From NCBI GenBank assembly GCA_020746105.1, contig CM036617.1:142255845-142319844 (forward strand): a DNA stretch of 64,000 nucleotides. Reading direction: 5' to 3'. Positions 37,530 to 48,535 of this stretch are shown piece by piece (the first letter of the stretch is position 1; the number at the start of each line of letters is the position of its first letter). The translations under genes were made by a program, and so were the position numbers. The DNA comes from Trogon surrucura (lineage: Eukaryota; Chordata; Aves; Trogoniformes; Trogonidae). The notes beneath the pieces are model-generated. The model did not search any database. It was not told where the DNA came from and saw only the letters and a program-made list of their open reading frames with translations.

Positions 37530-38163
37530 TTTTTCAATATTGAGTCGGGATTTTTTTTTTTTTCCCTAATCTGCTAAAAGGTGCAACTAAACCACAGTGA
37601 TATTACAACTCCTGCAGGTTGAACTTATTACTAACAATAACATTTTATTTTCAGCTGAGCTGCAGCTGAGAGTTTGATCTGGGAGACCATCACAAGGTGA
37701 AACTGTGCAAGTTTCTTGTTAACCTGAAGGAGTTATGGAGAGAGTCTGGACAGCTCAAACACGGCAGCATCTAACCTCACTTCATTAAGATTAGCAGGCA
37801 CGTCCTTTACCTCCTGTTTGCAATGGGCAAAGGGTGCACGTGTTGGCAGCTGATGTGCCTCAGCTGGCAGGTGGTCACTCCTAAAGGAGCAGTAACTCAT
37901 TTGCGTGTCAGAGTCTAACTCCAGCTTAACTTCTTCAGGTTCATTTTTTTTTCTTCTTCTTCCTTGAAGCCTTTCGTTCCTCCCTGCCACTTGCACAGCT
38001 GGCTCCTGGAAACAATCTGGACTGCAGGTGCAAAGCAGGGAGAGAGTCAGGCCTTAGCGTGATAAACACCTGAACCATCTGCGAGAGGACCTTGGCGGCT
38101 TTGCTGACCTTCCCTTCCCAGCTTTTCAATGGTCCGTCAGTTCTACAAAATGTATTTTGCTAC
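37530..38163 (+). repeat. Direct duplication, copy 2 (about 630 bp)
   Basis: Second copy of the 35,873-36,502 segment. The 87-codon minus-strand frame survives (complement of 37,733-37,996). Within it I count four base differences from copy 1, three changing the residue (N to D, C to R, S to L) and one silent. That ratio gives no sign of protein-level selection. Low divergence suggests a fairly recent duplication, or homogenisation by gene conversion. Confidence 0.92.
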
Positions 38164-39601
38164 GTTTCTGGCAATGGATATTTTTGGCCTCAGTGCTCAT
38201 TACCACTTTTGGCAAAACAGTACTGAAAGAGTTAATGTTAGTGTCCCTTTCTTGTACCTCCTTATCAAGCTTATGAGATAAGAAAACCTGAAGTGTCTAT
38301 ATGGGGTAAAACAAGGGCAAAAGACATCATGGTGGCTATCAGGCAGGTTAGGCAACAGCACTCAAACTTTGACACTCCCCTATGTCCTACCAGTTCATGT
38401 CCTGCTTCTTAGGGGAGCAGCTGTGAGTCGCTCCTCACTGCCCCCATTGTGGAGGGACACAGGGACAGGGAGGGGCAAGAGGTGGATACTTCCAAGAGCG
38501 GGAGATCATGCACCTTGTTTACAAAGGTTTCTCTTTGTTTATTCGTAAAAGCTAGCATAGCTTTCTGTCCCTTTTCCGATTAATGGATTTTGTGGCACTT
38601 CACTTGGTTAATCAGTTAGCAGTGATTAAACAGGGGAAAGATGAATGACAGCCTTGGGTAACGTCATCGTGGTTTCTGTGCAGTGGAAAAGAGTGGTTTG
38701 CCAGAGGAACGTCTTGCGAAATAAGTGAGAATTGAACTTAAAGCTCAGAATTTACCATGCTTTAAAATCCCCTTGTGGATGCTCACTTCCTCTATGAGCC
38801 AAAGTGGGGTTGTTGAAGAGGTTACCATTCCCAGACAGCTCTCAGTCGCCGTCACAGCTATCTTCTGCCAAAGGTTACCGCTTCTCGTACCTACTTGCAA
38901 GTTGCTCATGCAATCCCTCCCAAACTTGTTTCATCCGAAGTCAACCAGAGTAATTCAAGTAGTTTAAATAGTAGATGGCAGCTGAACTGATTTGTGTTGG
39001 CTGAAAAGAGTTAGGGGAAACCCAAGTCAGCAGATGGGAAGTGAGGTGGTGACATGGACAGCCTCTGGGGCAGTGGGTAGTTTGGCCTAATCTGCTTTCA
39101 GAGCAGACTGCTATACCAGACATAGCTGCTACTGATGATGCTTCAGGGTATTTAAAAATAGAAGAGTTGCCACATTGCCAGCATTTTTAGGTACTACTAG
39201 TGTTGTTGGCATAGGGAGCAGTGTACAGCAGTCGGAGCAACGCAGGTTTGTGGGACAGCAGCAATGCAAACCGGTAGGAATAGAAGATATAGGACCGAGG
39301 GTGGGGAAAGAGCAGAAGAGAGAGAAAGGTGTGCAGATGGAGATCAGTGGGAGATCACAGAGCTCAGTCAAGAGAGAAGGAATTTGAGTAGTGTGAGAAG
39401 TGCAGGCATCAGAGAGGCAGGGTGTGGGGTAGCGATGATCAGGGGAGAAGACTGAGTTGAGAACAACCAGTGTCTCCCCATTCTTCCTCTTCATGTGCAC
39501 ATCAGGCCTTGGGAAGCTCTACCCGTCTGGAAAATGCTTAATTGAAGATAGCCTGATTATCTGTTGCTGCAGGTATTTTTCATATCTCTACTTCTCCACA
39601 G

Positions 39602-39712
39602 CTTCTCCAGGACTACCAGATTCTTAGCATGTCAAAAAAGACAAAGTTGCTATGGAAGCGGAGAGGTCTACATTCAGTGCAGATACATGAGTTTGAGCTG
39701 GGAGGAATGTAA
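39602..39712 (+). CDS. Candidate terminal-type exon, 36 codons plus stop
   Basis: An excellent acceptor with a long pyrimidine tract (TATCTCTACTTCTCCACAG, ending 39,601) leads into an open frame. The frame begins LLQDYQILSMSKKTK, continues KRRGLHSVQIHEFELGGM and ends in TAA at 39,710-39,712. No AATAAA polyadenylation signal lies close by, and no domain is recognised. The amino-acid composition looks plausible, but a 36-codon frame is easily obtained by chance. Confidence 0.15.
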   Translation, partial: LLQDYQILSMSKKTKLLWKRRGLHSVQIHEFELGGM

Positions 39713-41268
39713 TATGGAGCAATATTCTTGTTCACTGTAGGACGACAGTGGACAATTTGGAGCAGTGGAAGAGGAAGGGAGAATTACAGGAACAGAGCAG
39801 AAGAAAGTACAGAGAAGAAGGAAGGCGAGCATCAGCTCTCTGCTTCCCCGTATCTCCTTACTTTGTAAATCCTATATCCATTACTCAATAGGAATTTTAT
39901 GATCCCTATCTCTTTAACTTCTGAGTACCCCTTATTTCTGTAAGTCTTATGCAAGGCAGAGGAGTATTATGATACCATGTTTTATGGATATAAGAAAGAG
40001 TTACTGAGATAAAGTAACTTATTCAAGGTAGTATAGCAAGCTGGTTGCAGATCAGAGAACGGAAACAAGTTATCTTAAATTCAAAAGCTAACCACTAACT
40101 TGTCCTTCTTCCTCTCCTCTCTTCTGTATCTCAAAAGAAATAGTAACTTTTTTATTACTTATCTGAGCAGGCCCATTTAATAAAATTAAGCATTTGCACA
40201 GAAGTTTGCTGGCTTAGTTTGTATACACACACAAAAAGGCTATAAGTGAGATCAAAAATGGAAGACAATGAGAGGAAGAAGTAATAATAATTTCTGATTA
40301 TATGGATGGGCTTTGTAAAGCTTAGGGGCTTCTGATCAATCATAACCATCTTAAACAGAAAAAAAGTGGCTATTTTGATGATAAAGCCACTTCTGCGTGA
40401 AACACCAAGATTAAGTTTTGAGAAGGCATTTGAAATTGGAGAGCATAATAAATATTATTTACAGAACAGGAACATAATAACATGTTGTCATCAGGAAACA
40501 GAATAATGAAATACTGTTCTCAAGAAACAGCAAGTCCAGACAAATCTACAGCAACTGAAAAACTTAACTAGTAGCATTTTTCTCTTTTCTGTGTACCTAA
40601 AGAGAAAATACATAAACAACAACAACAGAAAAAGTGCTAACACATTCCAGAAATTAAGAAAAATGTCACAATAACCCCCCACACACTTTCTTCCTTTCTT
40701 TTAGTTCTTACTCACTGCCAGTCACTTGTCTGTAGGCTGGTGTATTGAAACCAACTTGTAATGGGCTGTAAGTACAGATGGTGCAAATCATAATTGCTCA
40801 ACTAACACTGAAGTTGCTGTGCCAATTTATACTATCTGGAGAGTAGCTTTGTATGTTCATGTTTTGTTTGTGGCCAATGATGAGTCAGAACTAAAATGTA
40901 TTTATTTTTATTATGGGGGCACCATAAAGTGTATGAGGTCTTTGACTATTCATATCCTCCTTTTTAGCTGCTTGGATACTTTAAATGATGTGAGAGTATG
41001 GTAATTATTAACTTTAAATACATTTTTAGACTTTTTTTCTTTGATAATGAAATATTTTCTTGAGAATACCAAGGGCACAATGAGAAAGGACAGCATCCAT
41101 AAAATGCTTTAAAGTTGTGGTATGTGAAATGTAATCCGCGTCAATATAAATCATTAAGCACGAAGGTACTGTCTTGGTAGCATGCTGAAGTAAGCTCACA
41201 ATCAGGAAATTGATTTACAAGTCTGAATGTAGAAATTCAATTAATAACCTATGGTATTAAATACCAAG

Positions 41269-41304
41269 TTTTGTTTGTTTATTTATTTATTTATTTTTAT
41301 TTTC
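41269..41304. repeat. (TTTG)n(TTTA)n microsatellite
   Basis: Tandem TTTG and TTTA units end in TTTTCAAG. Any apparent splice acceptor here is a consequence of the repeat. Confidence 0.85.
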
Positions 41305-43420
41305 AAGATGTACCCAGGAGAGGAAATTTGCTGATGATTTTAGAGTCTTCACCATTTCTCCTAATCCATTTCATTGTTTCTGCCTACCTTTAACAGCTCC
41401 TGATACCTACAGCCTTATGGATCCTCAGCCTTATATGTTTGATAGATTGTTCTTTGGTTTGTTTCTATTCCTAAGGTGAAATCTGGGTGTTGCAGTAATA
41501 TGCAAGTGAAACTATGTTGTTATTCAAATGGATTGTGAAAGAGATGGATTTCTCTTCTGTGGAATCATTAAAATGTACTTCAAAGATAAAAAGAGCCTCA
41601 TATCTGAAAAAAAAAAAAAGGAATAGACAGACAAACCCATAATGGAAATTAAAAAGAACTTGAGTTCTAAAAGGGAAATAAAAACTGACTTAATTACTAT
41701 TTGTTGTTGCTATGGGAAAGAAGGGCATGACCACTGCAACGACCTGCATTTATAAGCTTTTGTTCATATAAACCTTTAAGTGGATAACACTCAGAACATC
41801 AATATTTTGGCCTTACAGTAAAAACATTCATAGAAAAAAGAGACTGTTAACTCCAAAAAGCGTCTTGTTTTGTTGAATGCACCGGTCAGAAAATTTGTCA
41901 GTCTGTTACCAGCCCAATTGTCAACAACAGGCAGCAGTTTGTCAAGAAGGACAGGTGAAAGTATCAGGTTACAGGGAAAAGAACCATGTGAAAATTTGAG
42001 AATGTGTCATTTATTTTTATTTTTTTAGGATGCAAGGTTAGAATATATCTATTTTAGTACCAATCTGAGTTCAAAACTCTAAGGTGGAGGTGAGGTGAAG
42101 GACTGCTTGTTTATTTTTATATTGCCTTCTTGACTACCCTTCTGATGCTCAGGAGCAAGCTGGCTTCTGGGCATTAGGTATGGGTACAACTCTTTCAGCT
42201 CTGTGATGTTGAAAGTCTTGCAAGAACATTTCTGTTTCAAAGAATTTGCCACTTGTTTTCCTTGTAGCTGGGGGAAGAATCATTAACATATTAAAAAAGT
42301 TTAAAACCCTGCTTTGTGTTCAGCCTGCAAAAAGAGGGGAGGAAGGTGAGTGACGGTAAAGCACAGGGCTGCAAATCCAGTGTTTTATTTCCTATAGGAA
42401 AGTCTGTCTCAGAGTTCTCATGACTTATTTGAAGCTGCACCCACTTACTGCAGATATAAATTTGGCTTGTTGACTCTCTGGTCATTAAAAAAATTGTTTC
42501 AAGCCACTGATCAAATGATGATGAATTCCAGATTAACTTATGCTGAAGAATGTGCATCTTCATGACCATTTAAAATCTAAATGGGATATTATGAAATCAA
42601 ATGGGGCAGAAGGTTTTTTTACGAGGGGGAATTTCAAGCAGAGGACATGACTTTCCAAGACGTTATTTCTTGGCAACTGTATAAGCCCAGAAGAACTTCC
42701 TAGACAGGAACATATGAGGACAGATTCTTTTGTGAGCCAGTCAATGGAAACATTTATGGGAAAATGGTAGATGCAATTTGAGTTCCAGAACATAAAAGGA
42801 AATAGAAGTCTCCGTTAGAAGGGCCTGTCTAATTACTAAGTTGCAGAAATTGTGTGTTTATTCATCTGTTATTTTGTACTAGGACTTACAATTAAATGAT
42901 GTCAGCTACAGTTTAAGAAAAAAATCATTATTATAACCAATGATTCATTTAAAATACCTTCATGCCATATAGTGCTGGCAGGAGGTCAGGATGCATTTGC
43001 ACAAGTGCGGTAAAGCTGGCCGTCATGGAAAGAAGAGCTCAGTCCCGTTTGGTTTACAGCATGAGAATGAGGCTTGAACCATTGCAGAGGAGGCGGCAAC
43101 ATGGGGACAAGGATGTACAGCAATCGGTCAGGAAAGAGTGAACCAACATGTGGCAGTGGCAGTCCCTACTCACAGGGGCGTGCAGAGCTTGAGAAGATGC
43201 AGGTGGACTAGATGGTTGAGCCCACCTAACAGGTTGCCGATGCCAAAAGGAGATGGTCTAGCTCACAGCTTCCTACCCTCTGCTTCTAACCGTAAGCTCT
43301 GGACACTTCCCTTGCCATGAATCTGGCATTGTTGCAAAGCAACATGAGTTGATTCAGCCTGCTAATCTGTCAGAAGTAGAGCGAGTTACTCTTTCTGAGT
43401 TGATGTTTGCCATCTGACGA

Positions 43421-43646
43421 TATTAGAAAAGAGCTCTTTACAGTGAGGGTGGTCAAACGCTGGAACGGGTGACTAGAGAGGCTGTGGCTTCTCCATCCTT
43501 GGAGCTGCTCAGTGCTGCAATGGACAAGGCCCCAAGCAACCTAACTTGGGAGCTGGATTTAACGCTGAAGTTTGCTCTGCTGTGTACAGGGCGTAAGACC
43601 AGTTGCCCTCCAGAGGTGCCTTCCAGCCTCAGTTATTGTATGGTAT
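43421..43646 (+). mobile_element. CR1 LINE, old 3' fragment
   Basis: Diverged but recognisable blocks appear in CR1 order: GAGCTCTTTACAGTGAGGGTGG, then CAAACGCTGGAACGGG, TCTCCATCCTTGGAGCTGCT, AGGTGCCTTCCAGCC and a terminal ATTGTATGG. The internal divergence and many stops show it is old and non-coding. Confidence 0.88.
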
Positions 43647-44337
43647 AGATGGGGCAGGCATGATTCTTGTATGCTGTATCCTTATTTTACACTGAGAAAT
43701 CTCAGTGCATCCGTATCCCTGCTTGAAAATTTATCTATTAAACATTAAAGTAGTCCTGTCACTATTATGAAATCTCAATGTATAAATTTCTATGTATGAA
43801 TTTCTATGGGCAAAGCTGTTTCAGGAGGAAGTATGGTTGGATGGTGTAAGTCAGCACTTTAAAAATAGGGTTAATCAATGAGATCAACCTAAAATGTTTG
43901 CTACACCAAACATTATAAAGCCAGGTTATTTAAGTATGAATTTATACTGTAAAAATTATTGCAGTAACATACATAGTTAAAGCTTACAAAAAAGCTTAAA
44001 TTTATGTTGAACAGAGACTCTACAGTAATCATATGATAATACATAATTTATTTTAACTGGTATAGATTTACCTCAGTGGATGTCAAAAACATAACTCAGA
44101 TTCTGTCTCTGTTTTGTCTCTCCATGGCATGCCTGCAATGCAGCATGGCTTCTGATTTTATTGGACCAATAAAAGTTGTTGTTGTGCTTAGCAATTGAAT
44201 TTTTTATGGTAGCATATTAAATTTATATCCATTTAGAAGCCCTTTCACATTGGTAGAGGTGTGAAAAAAAGGACCTGGAGTAAAATGAGTCAAGGCTGAA
44301 TATATGTAATTGCAGGAATGAAGGTATGAAATCCTTG

Positions 44338-44353
44338 AACAACAACAACAACA
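44338..44353. repeat. (AAC)n microsatellite
   Basis: About five AAC units. Confidence 0.8.
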
Positions 44354-44693
44354 AAATCCCTAGTAACAAATGGATTTGCAAACACATCTTTAAAAAATCC
44401 CAGAGTCTTATTCTCGATTACATACCTCCCTCTCCATAGCTGTCCATTAGTTGACAGTGTAGCTGCGCAGGGTATATTCACTTCCAGTTAAATGTTCCGC
44501 AACGTTTCCAGAGTGGTGCAAAAGGACTGTATTGTGCCATTCTCTCGTTTCTTCTCAGTTGTGCAGCGAGATTATGAACTTTATAAGCCAAAAGCATACA
44601 AAGACAAGGCAACAAAACCACCTAAATTGTTTATGAATTATTATCATGCCAAGGAACTTTATAATTTTTAAAAACTCTTCCCATTTTATACAG

Positions 44694-44744
44694 TGTCAGC
44701 ACTACGAATTCAGGGACATCTGTCTTTTCGGCATTTAAGGACAG
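44694..44744 (+). CDS. Candidate internal exon (51 nt)
   Basis: A good acceptor (CTTCCCATTTTATACAG, ending 44,693) and a moderate donor (GACAG|GTCAGT) enclose 51 nt. Two of the three frames are open; one reads VSTTNSGTSVFSAFKD. The length is a multiple of three. Nothing identifies the protein. Confidence 0.15.
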
Positions 44745-47700
44745 GTCAGTACAATCCTGTCCTGATCAGTGAGGCACCTATCTTGTCTTCAGCGGTTTAT
44801 ACGAGTATGCTCAAGTGGTTTTGGACTCTGGTCTTTCAGACTTATTTATTAAATAAGTGTGTGCTTCCTATGGCACTTAAATGTGTTTTGATGGCCCCAA
44901 GGCTCTAGAGTCGACACCGTGTTCAGAGAGGAGTAGTGCAAATGCAACCACACTGCAAATTGCCTGGCACCAGGGGATTTGGACCTGAGATGTGCTGAAC
45001 AGATCATGCATGTGTTGCTCCACGGTACCCACCAAATAAACGTGTTGCAAGTAGATTTGCCTCAGCTCTTGTCTGCACAGACCCTTTCTACAGGGAGAGA
45101 ATCTGTGCTACACCAGCAGTGACTGCAGCCTGTCTAGAACTACATGTTCCTTGCAGAGATTTTTTTTCTATACTAGGTGTTAAGTGAGTTGCTCCAGGTA
45201 CATACATGGTGGCGCTTGTCTAAGATTCCTGGATGCTCTGTGACACATCCATTAAAAGTAGCAGTCTGTTACCAAAACCGATGCAATTAAATCCGGAATT
45301 GAGACAGACAAGACCTCCAGTGTAAATCACAAATTCTAGTTTCGTTCTTTGAGTTGATATGGAGGACACCAGATACCAACTTAAGTAGTGAATCAACCAC
45401 TCTTTCTTGAAACTAGGAATTCAAAAATCTCTTGTTTTGTTTGGACTTAATTTTCAAAAACCCAGTTGTGTCTAAAACATGATGGGTCTGCTTGCTAGCT
45501 TAGAGCAGCTAAAGATCTCCTTCTTCAGGAGCGCATCTGCGCTGCCTTGTAGCTTCTACACTCCGTTGAAAATTAAGTCAAAGTGGGAGTCAAATGCCGA
45601 CAGTTTTATTTTGGCAGTATTCTACATTTGTGAGTCTCCTGTGCCTGGCCAAAGCACGTGTGGAAGAGGAGGAGTGAATTTGTAAGAGATTCTACCCCTA
45701 AATTTCCATAAGGAGCAGAGCTGATAAGAATCAGCCTTGCTTTCAGTACATCTGCAAATAGCTACAGGATAGTACAAAGAGACATAATAATCCAGTTTAT
45801 TTTGGATGATTGATTAATGGGAGCATTACTCATATACTCAGTGCATGACATTTCCTATTACTCGTTCATATCATTTGAGAGTTAAAGGATATAAATACTT
45901 AGGAATTTGCCACCAGTTGGGTTGCCACCTGTCTGCTGAACACATTAAAGGGGGAAAAGGGTGAGTTGTATTCCGTTTAAGAATGCTGTAGCTATCCGAG
46001 GGACTCCGAATAACATTTCTGAGACTGTCAGGGGAAAATTTTCCATAGCAGTCTCAACACAGATTCAGCAACAGGGTCTCTTCTCCCTAACACAGATAAC
46101 CATTTAAAGGACGTTAAGAAAGATGGAGGTAGAGGAAAGCGGATGATTTCACTGAAGCAAGTTTACGGTACTCTGGGGCTGACACTTCTTTCAATGAGAC
46201 AAGTCACTAGGCAGCTAAGGACTATATATGTGCGATCAGAGTGAACGTTTAGCAAACAGCTGTTGATCTGCGTATAGATTCATCGCTTCCTTGGTTAATG
46301 TTTATACCCAACATCATAGCGGTTGGTTAATAAATATCTCATTTGCGTGAAGAACTGGAAATGGTAAAAAATCTATCGCAAATACGCACGCAGATCCCCC
46401 ACCTGCATTTCTCTTTGTAAAATACCTGTCAAACTGATGGCAAAGCTGTTCTGTAGCATGACATCACTTGGTCCTATGAAATGACCACTGACGGGTCTAT
46501 TCACATCTTCTATATTTAGCTCCTTACCTCTAAGTTTCAGTGATTTCGAGCACCAGACTGATGTAAATGCTTTAAATCAGCCTCTGGAGATGCCTTTGAG
46601 ACTAAGCAGACTAATGCCTAACATGGGCATCAACACTACATACATACGTCAGGCTTCTTCCTGCAGCTTAACTTGGGTTTTAAAATCATGGAAAATGCAT
46701 GAAGAAAACTCATCGATGTCCTATTTGGAAACAGGTATCTGTGGATCTCAAGGAATTCTGAGGAGGATGAAGGCTTCTCTTGCTATAGTTTTACTGCCCT
46801 TGAATTACCTCACAGCATCGTTTAGCTCTTTTCTAGCGATATGCCTCAGTAGGCAGAAAACACTTATCGTCCCTTGCGGAGTGCTATAGAGGGGGAGCCA
46901 TTCAGAAATTAATAAAGCTTTAATGTCTGCTGCTGCTGGGGAACGTGCAGGAAAGGGGCACAGAGAGCTTCTGCTGCCTGCAGAACCACACCGTACAGTC
47001 TGACTGTGGTTTGTAACACAAGACAGCGGAGACATAAGCGGAGTAAGCTATTTCATCTGGTTTTCTGAAACTCGTCTTAAGGGAAATCCTGAGGTAGACG
47101 TTAAAAAAAAAAAGACCACCTGCTTAAAAAACAGACCACTTGACTTCAGTGTGTACTAGTGTTTCACAGAGCCCATTTCCTTCTTCCCTTGGATCAGTCT
47201 TGTCTGAAGAAATAAAACCCCACAGTGTGTTTTTTGATTTAAAATGTGTTCCTTTTAGACCTAGGGGAACCTACTCTCAGATCTTGTACTTTAACGCTTT
47301 TTGCAAAGTAGGCAATATTTTACAATTTTCATCTTATAATTAATCCTCCAAATCTTCAAACAGTCTCTAGGAATCAATTATGCTTTCAAGTTAGAGATAG
47401 TCTGGAACTTACAATTATCACATATATATTTATATGTGAATGAGAAGGAGAAAAAAGAGTAGATATTTATGTGCCTCTGTAGGAAATTTTCTTGATTGTT
47501 ACATTTTTCTTATGATAGTTTGAGAACTAGCAATCTGATTTGGGGATTTAAATGCCTTTTCTACCAGTAAAGTCAAGACTGAAGTAAGCAGACTCAGGGT
47601 AGCAAAAGACTAAAAGTGCACTAGAACCTCCAGAATGGCTGTACCACTGGGAGCATGCCCATGTCTACACTAAGCTGGTGTCACACTTGGGCAAATCCTG

Positions 47701-47776
47701 GTCACCCACGACAAGGCAGGGCACCTCAATATGACGCAGCTTCCATCAGCAGCATGTGTTCGGATTCTTTTTGCAG

Positions 47777-47828
47777 GGAAACTGGAGAAGAGAGAAAGGA
47801 GCTGTCTCTTAACCTGGGTCTCACCCAG
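47777..47828 (+). CDS. Candidate internal exon (52 nt)
   Basis: The acceptor TTCTTTTTGCAG (ending 47,776) is followed by a frame reading ETGEERKELSLNLGLTQ and a moderate donor CCCAG|GTACTG. The frame stays open for another 20 codons beyond the donor. Charged and leucine-rich composition is coding-like, but no family is recognised. Confidence 0.15.
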
Positions 47829-48075
47829 GTACTGGATGGAATCAGGGCCTGTGTGAGGAGCTTAAAAGAGTTTCTGGGTCTCTCATTTTAGTTGTTATCT
47901 AAATTACTCCAAACACCCGAGAAACCGTTCCAGTTTGCAGTGAGTTACCAAGAAAGAAGCACAGCAGTATTGACATTCGTTGTTTAGGTCCACTAGATGG
48001 GCAAAGTTTTGCAGCCTCACTGAAGTGAAATGCAAAATTTGATCAGCCTATTTTTGGAAATAGAACAGAACCAGT

Positions 48076-48535
48076 CATAGAATGGGTTGGGTTGGAATGC
48101 ACCTTTAGACATCATCTCCTTGCAATGAGCAGGGACATCTTTAACTAGACCTGGTTGGTCAGAGCTCCATCCAGCCTGAACTTGAATGCCTCCAGGGATG
48201 GAGCCTTCACACTGTTCTGAGGAGCATAACTGGAACTCTTTGTTCCAGTGTCTCACCATCCTCATTATAAAATATTCCTCCCTTTTATCCAGTCTAAATG
48301 TACATTCTTTTAGTTTAAAACCCCTTGTCCTGTCACAACAGGCGTTGCTAAAAAGATTGCCCCCGTCTTTCTTATAGATTCACTTTAAGTATTGAAAGGC
48401 TGTAATAAGGTCCCCCCAGAGCCTTCTCCAGGCTGAACAACACCAACTCTCTCAGGCTGTCTTTGTGGGAGAGGTGTTCCAGCCCCCTGATCATTTTTGT
48501 GGAGCTCCTCTGGTCTCACTCCAACAGGTCCACAC
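48076..48535 (-). mobile_element. CR1 LINE fragment, minus orientation
   Basis: On the + strand it reads as the reverse of a CR1: CATAGAATGGGTTGGGTTGG, then GTTCCAGTGTCTCACCATCC and GAGCCTTCTCCAGGCTGAAC, ending around CTCACTCCAACAGGTCCA. It reaches further 5' into ORF2 than the other minus-strand copies. It is non-coding, with many stops and indels, and its 3' tail is of the ATTCTATG type. Confidence 0.95.

Larger units (their letters stand above)
38164..43420. other. AT-rich non-coding stretch, T/G-biased + strand
   Basis: The bias is reversed from the left half: the line 40,861-40,920 counts T25 G15 A15 C5. No repeat family is recognised except microsatellites. One possible terminal-type exon lies at 39,602-39,712. 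A strong acceptor (TTCTTCCTTTCTTTTAG, ending 40,704) and a GTAAGT donor (40,768) flank about 63 nt that have stops in all three frames. If that is an exon, it is non-coding. Confidence 0.5.
43647..48075. other. AT-rich non-coding stretch with two plus-strand exon candidates
   Basis: No recognised gene. It contains an (AAC)n tract and exon candidates at 44,694-44,744 and 47,777-47,828. The rest appears to be unique sequence. Confidence 0.5.

Noticed and set aside
41305-41476. Open frame of about 56 codons after TTTATTTTCAAG
   Set aside because: The acceptor-like tract is made by the TTTG/TTTA microsatellite. No domain recognised.
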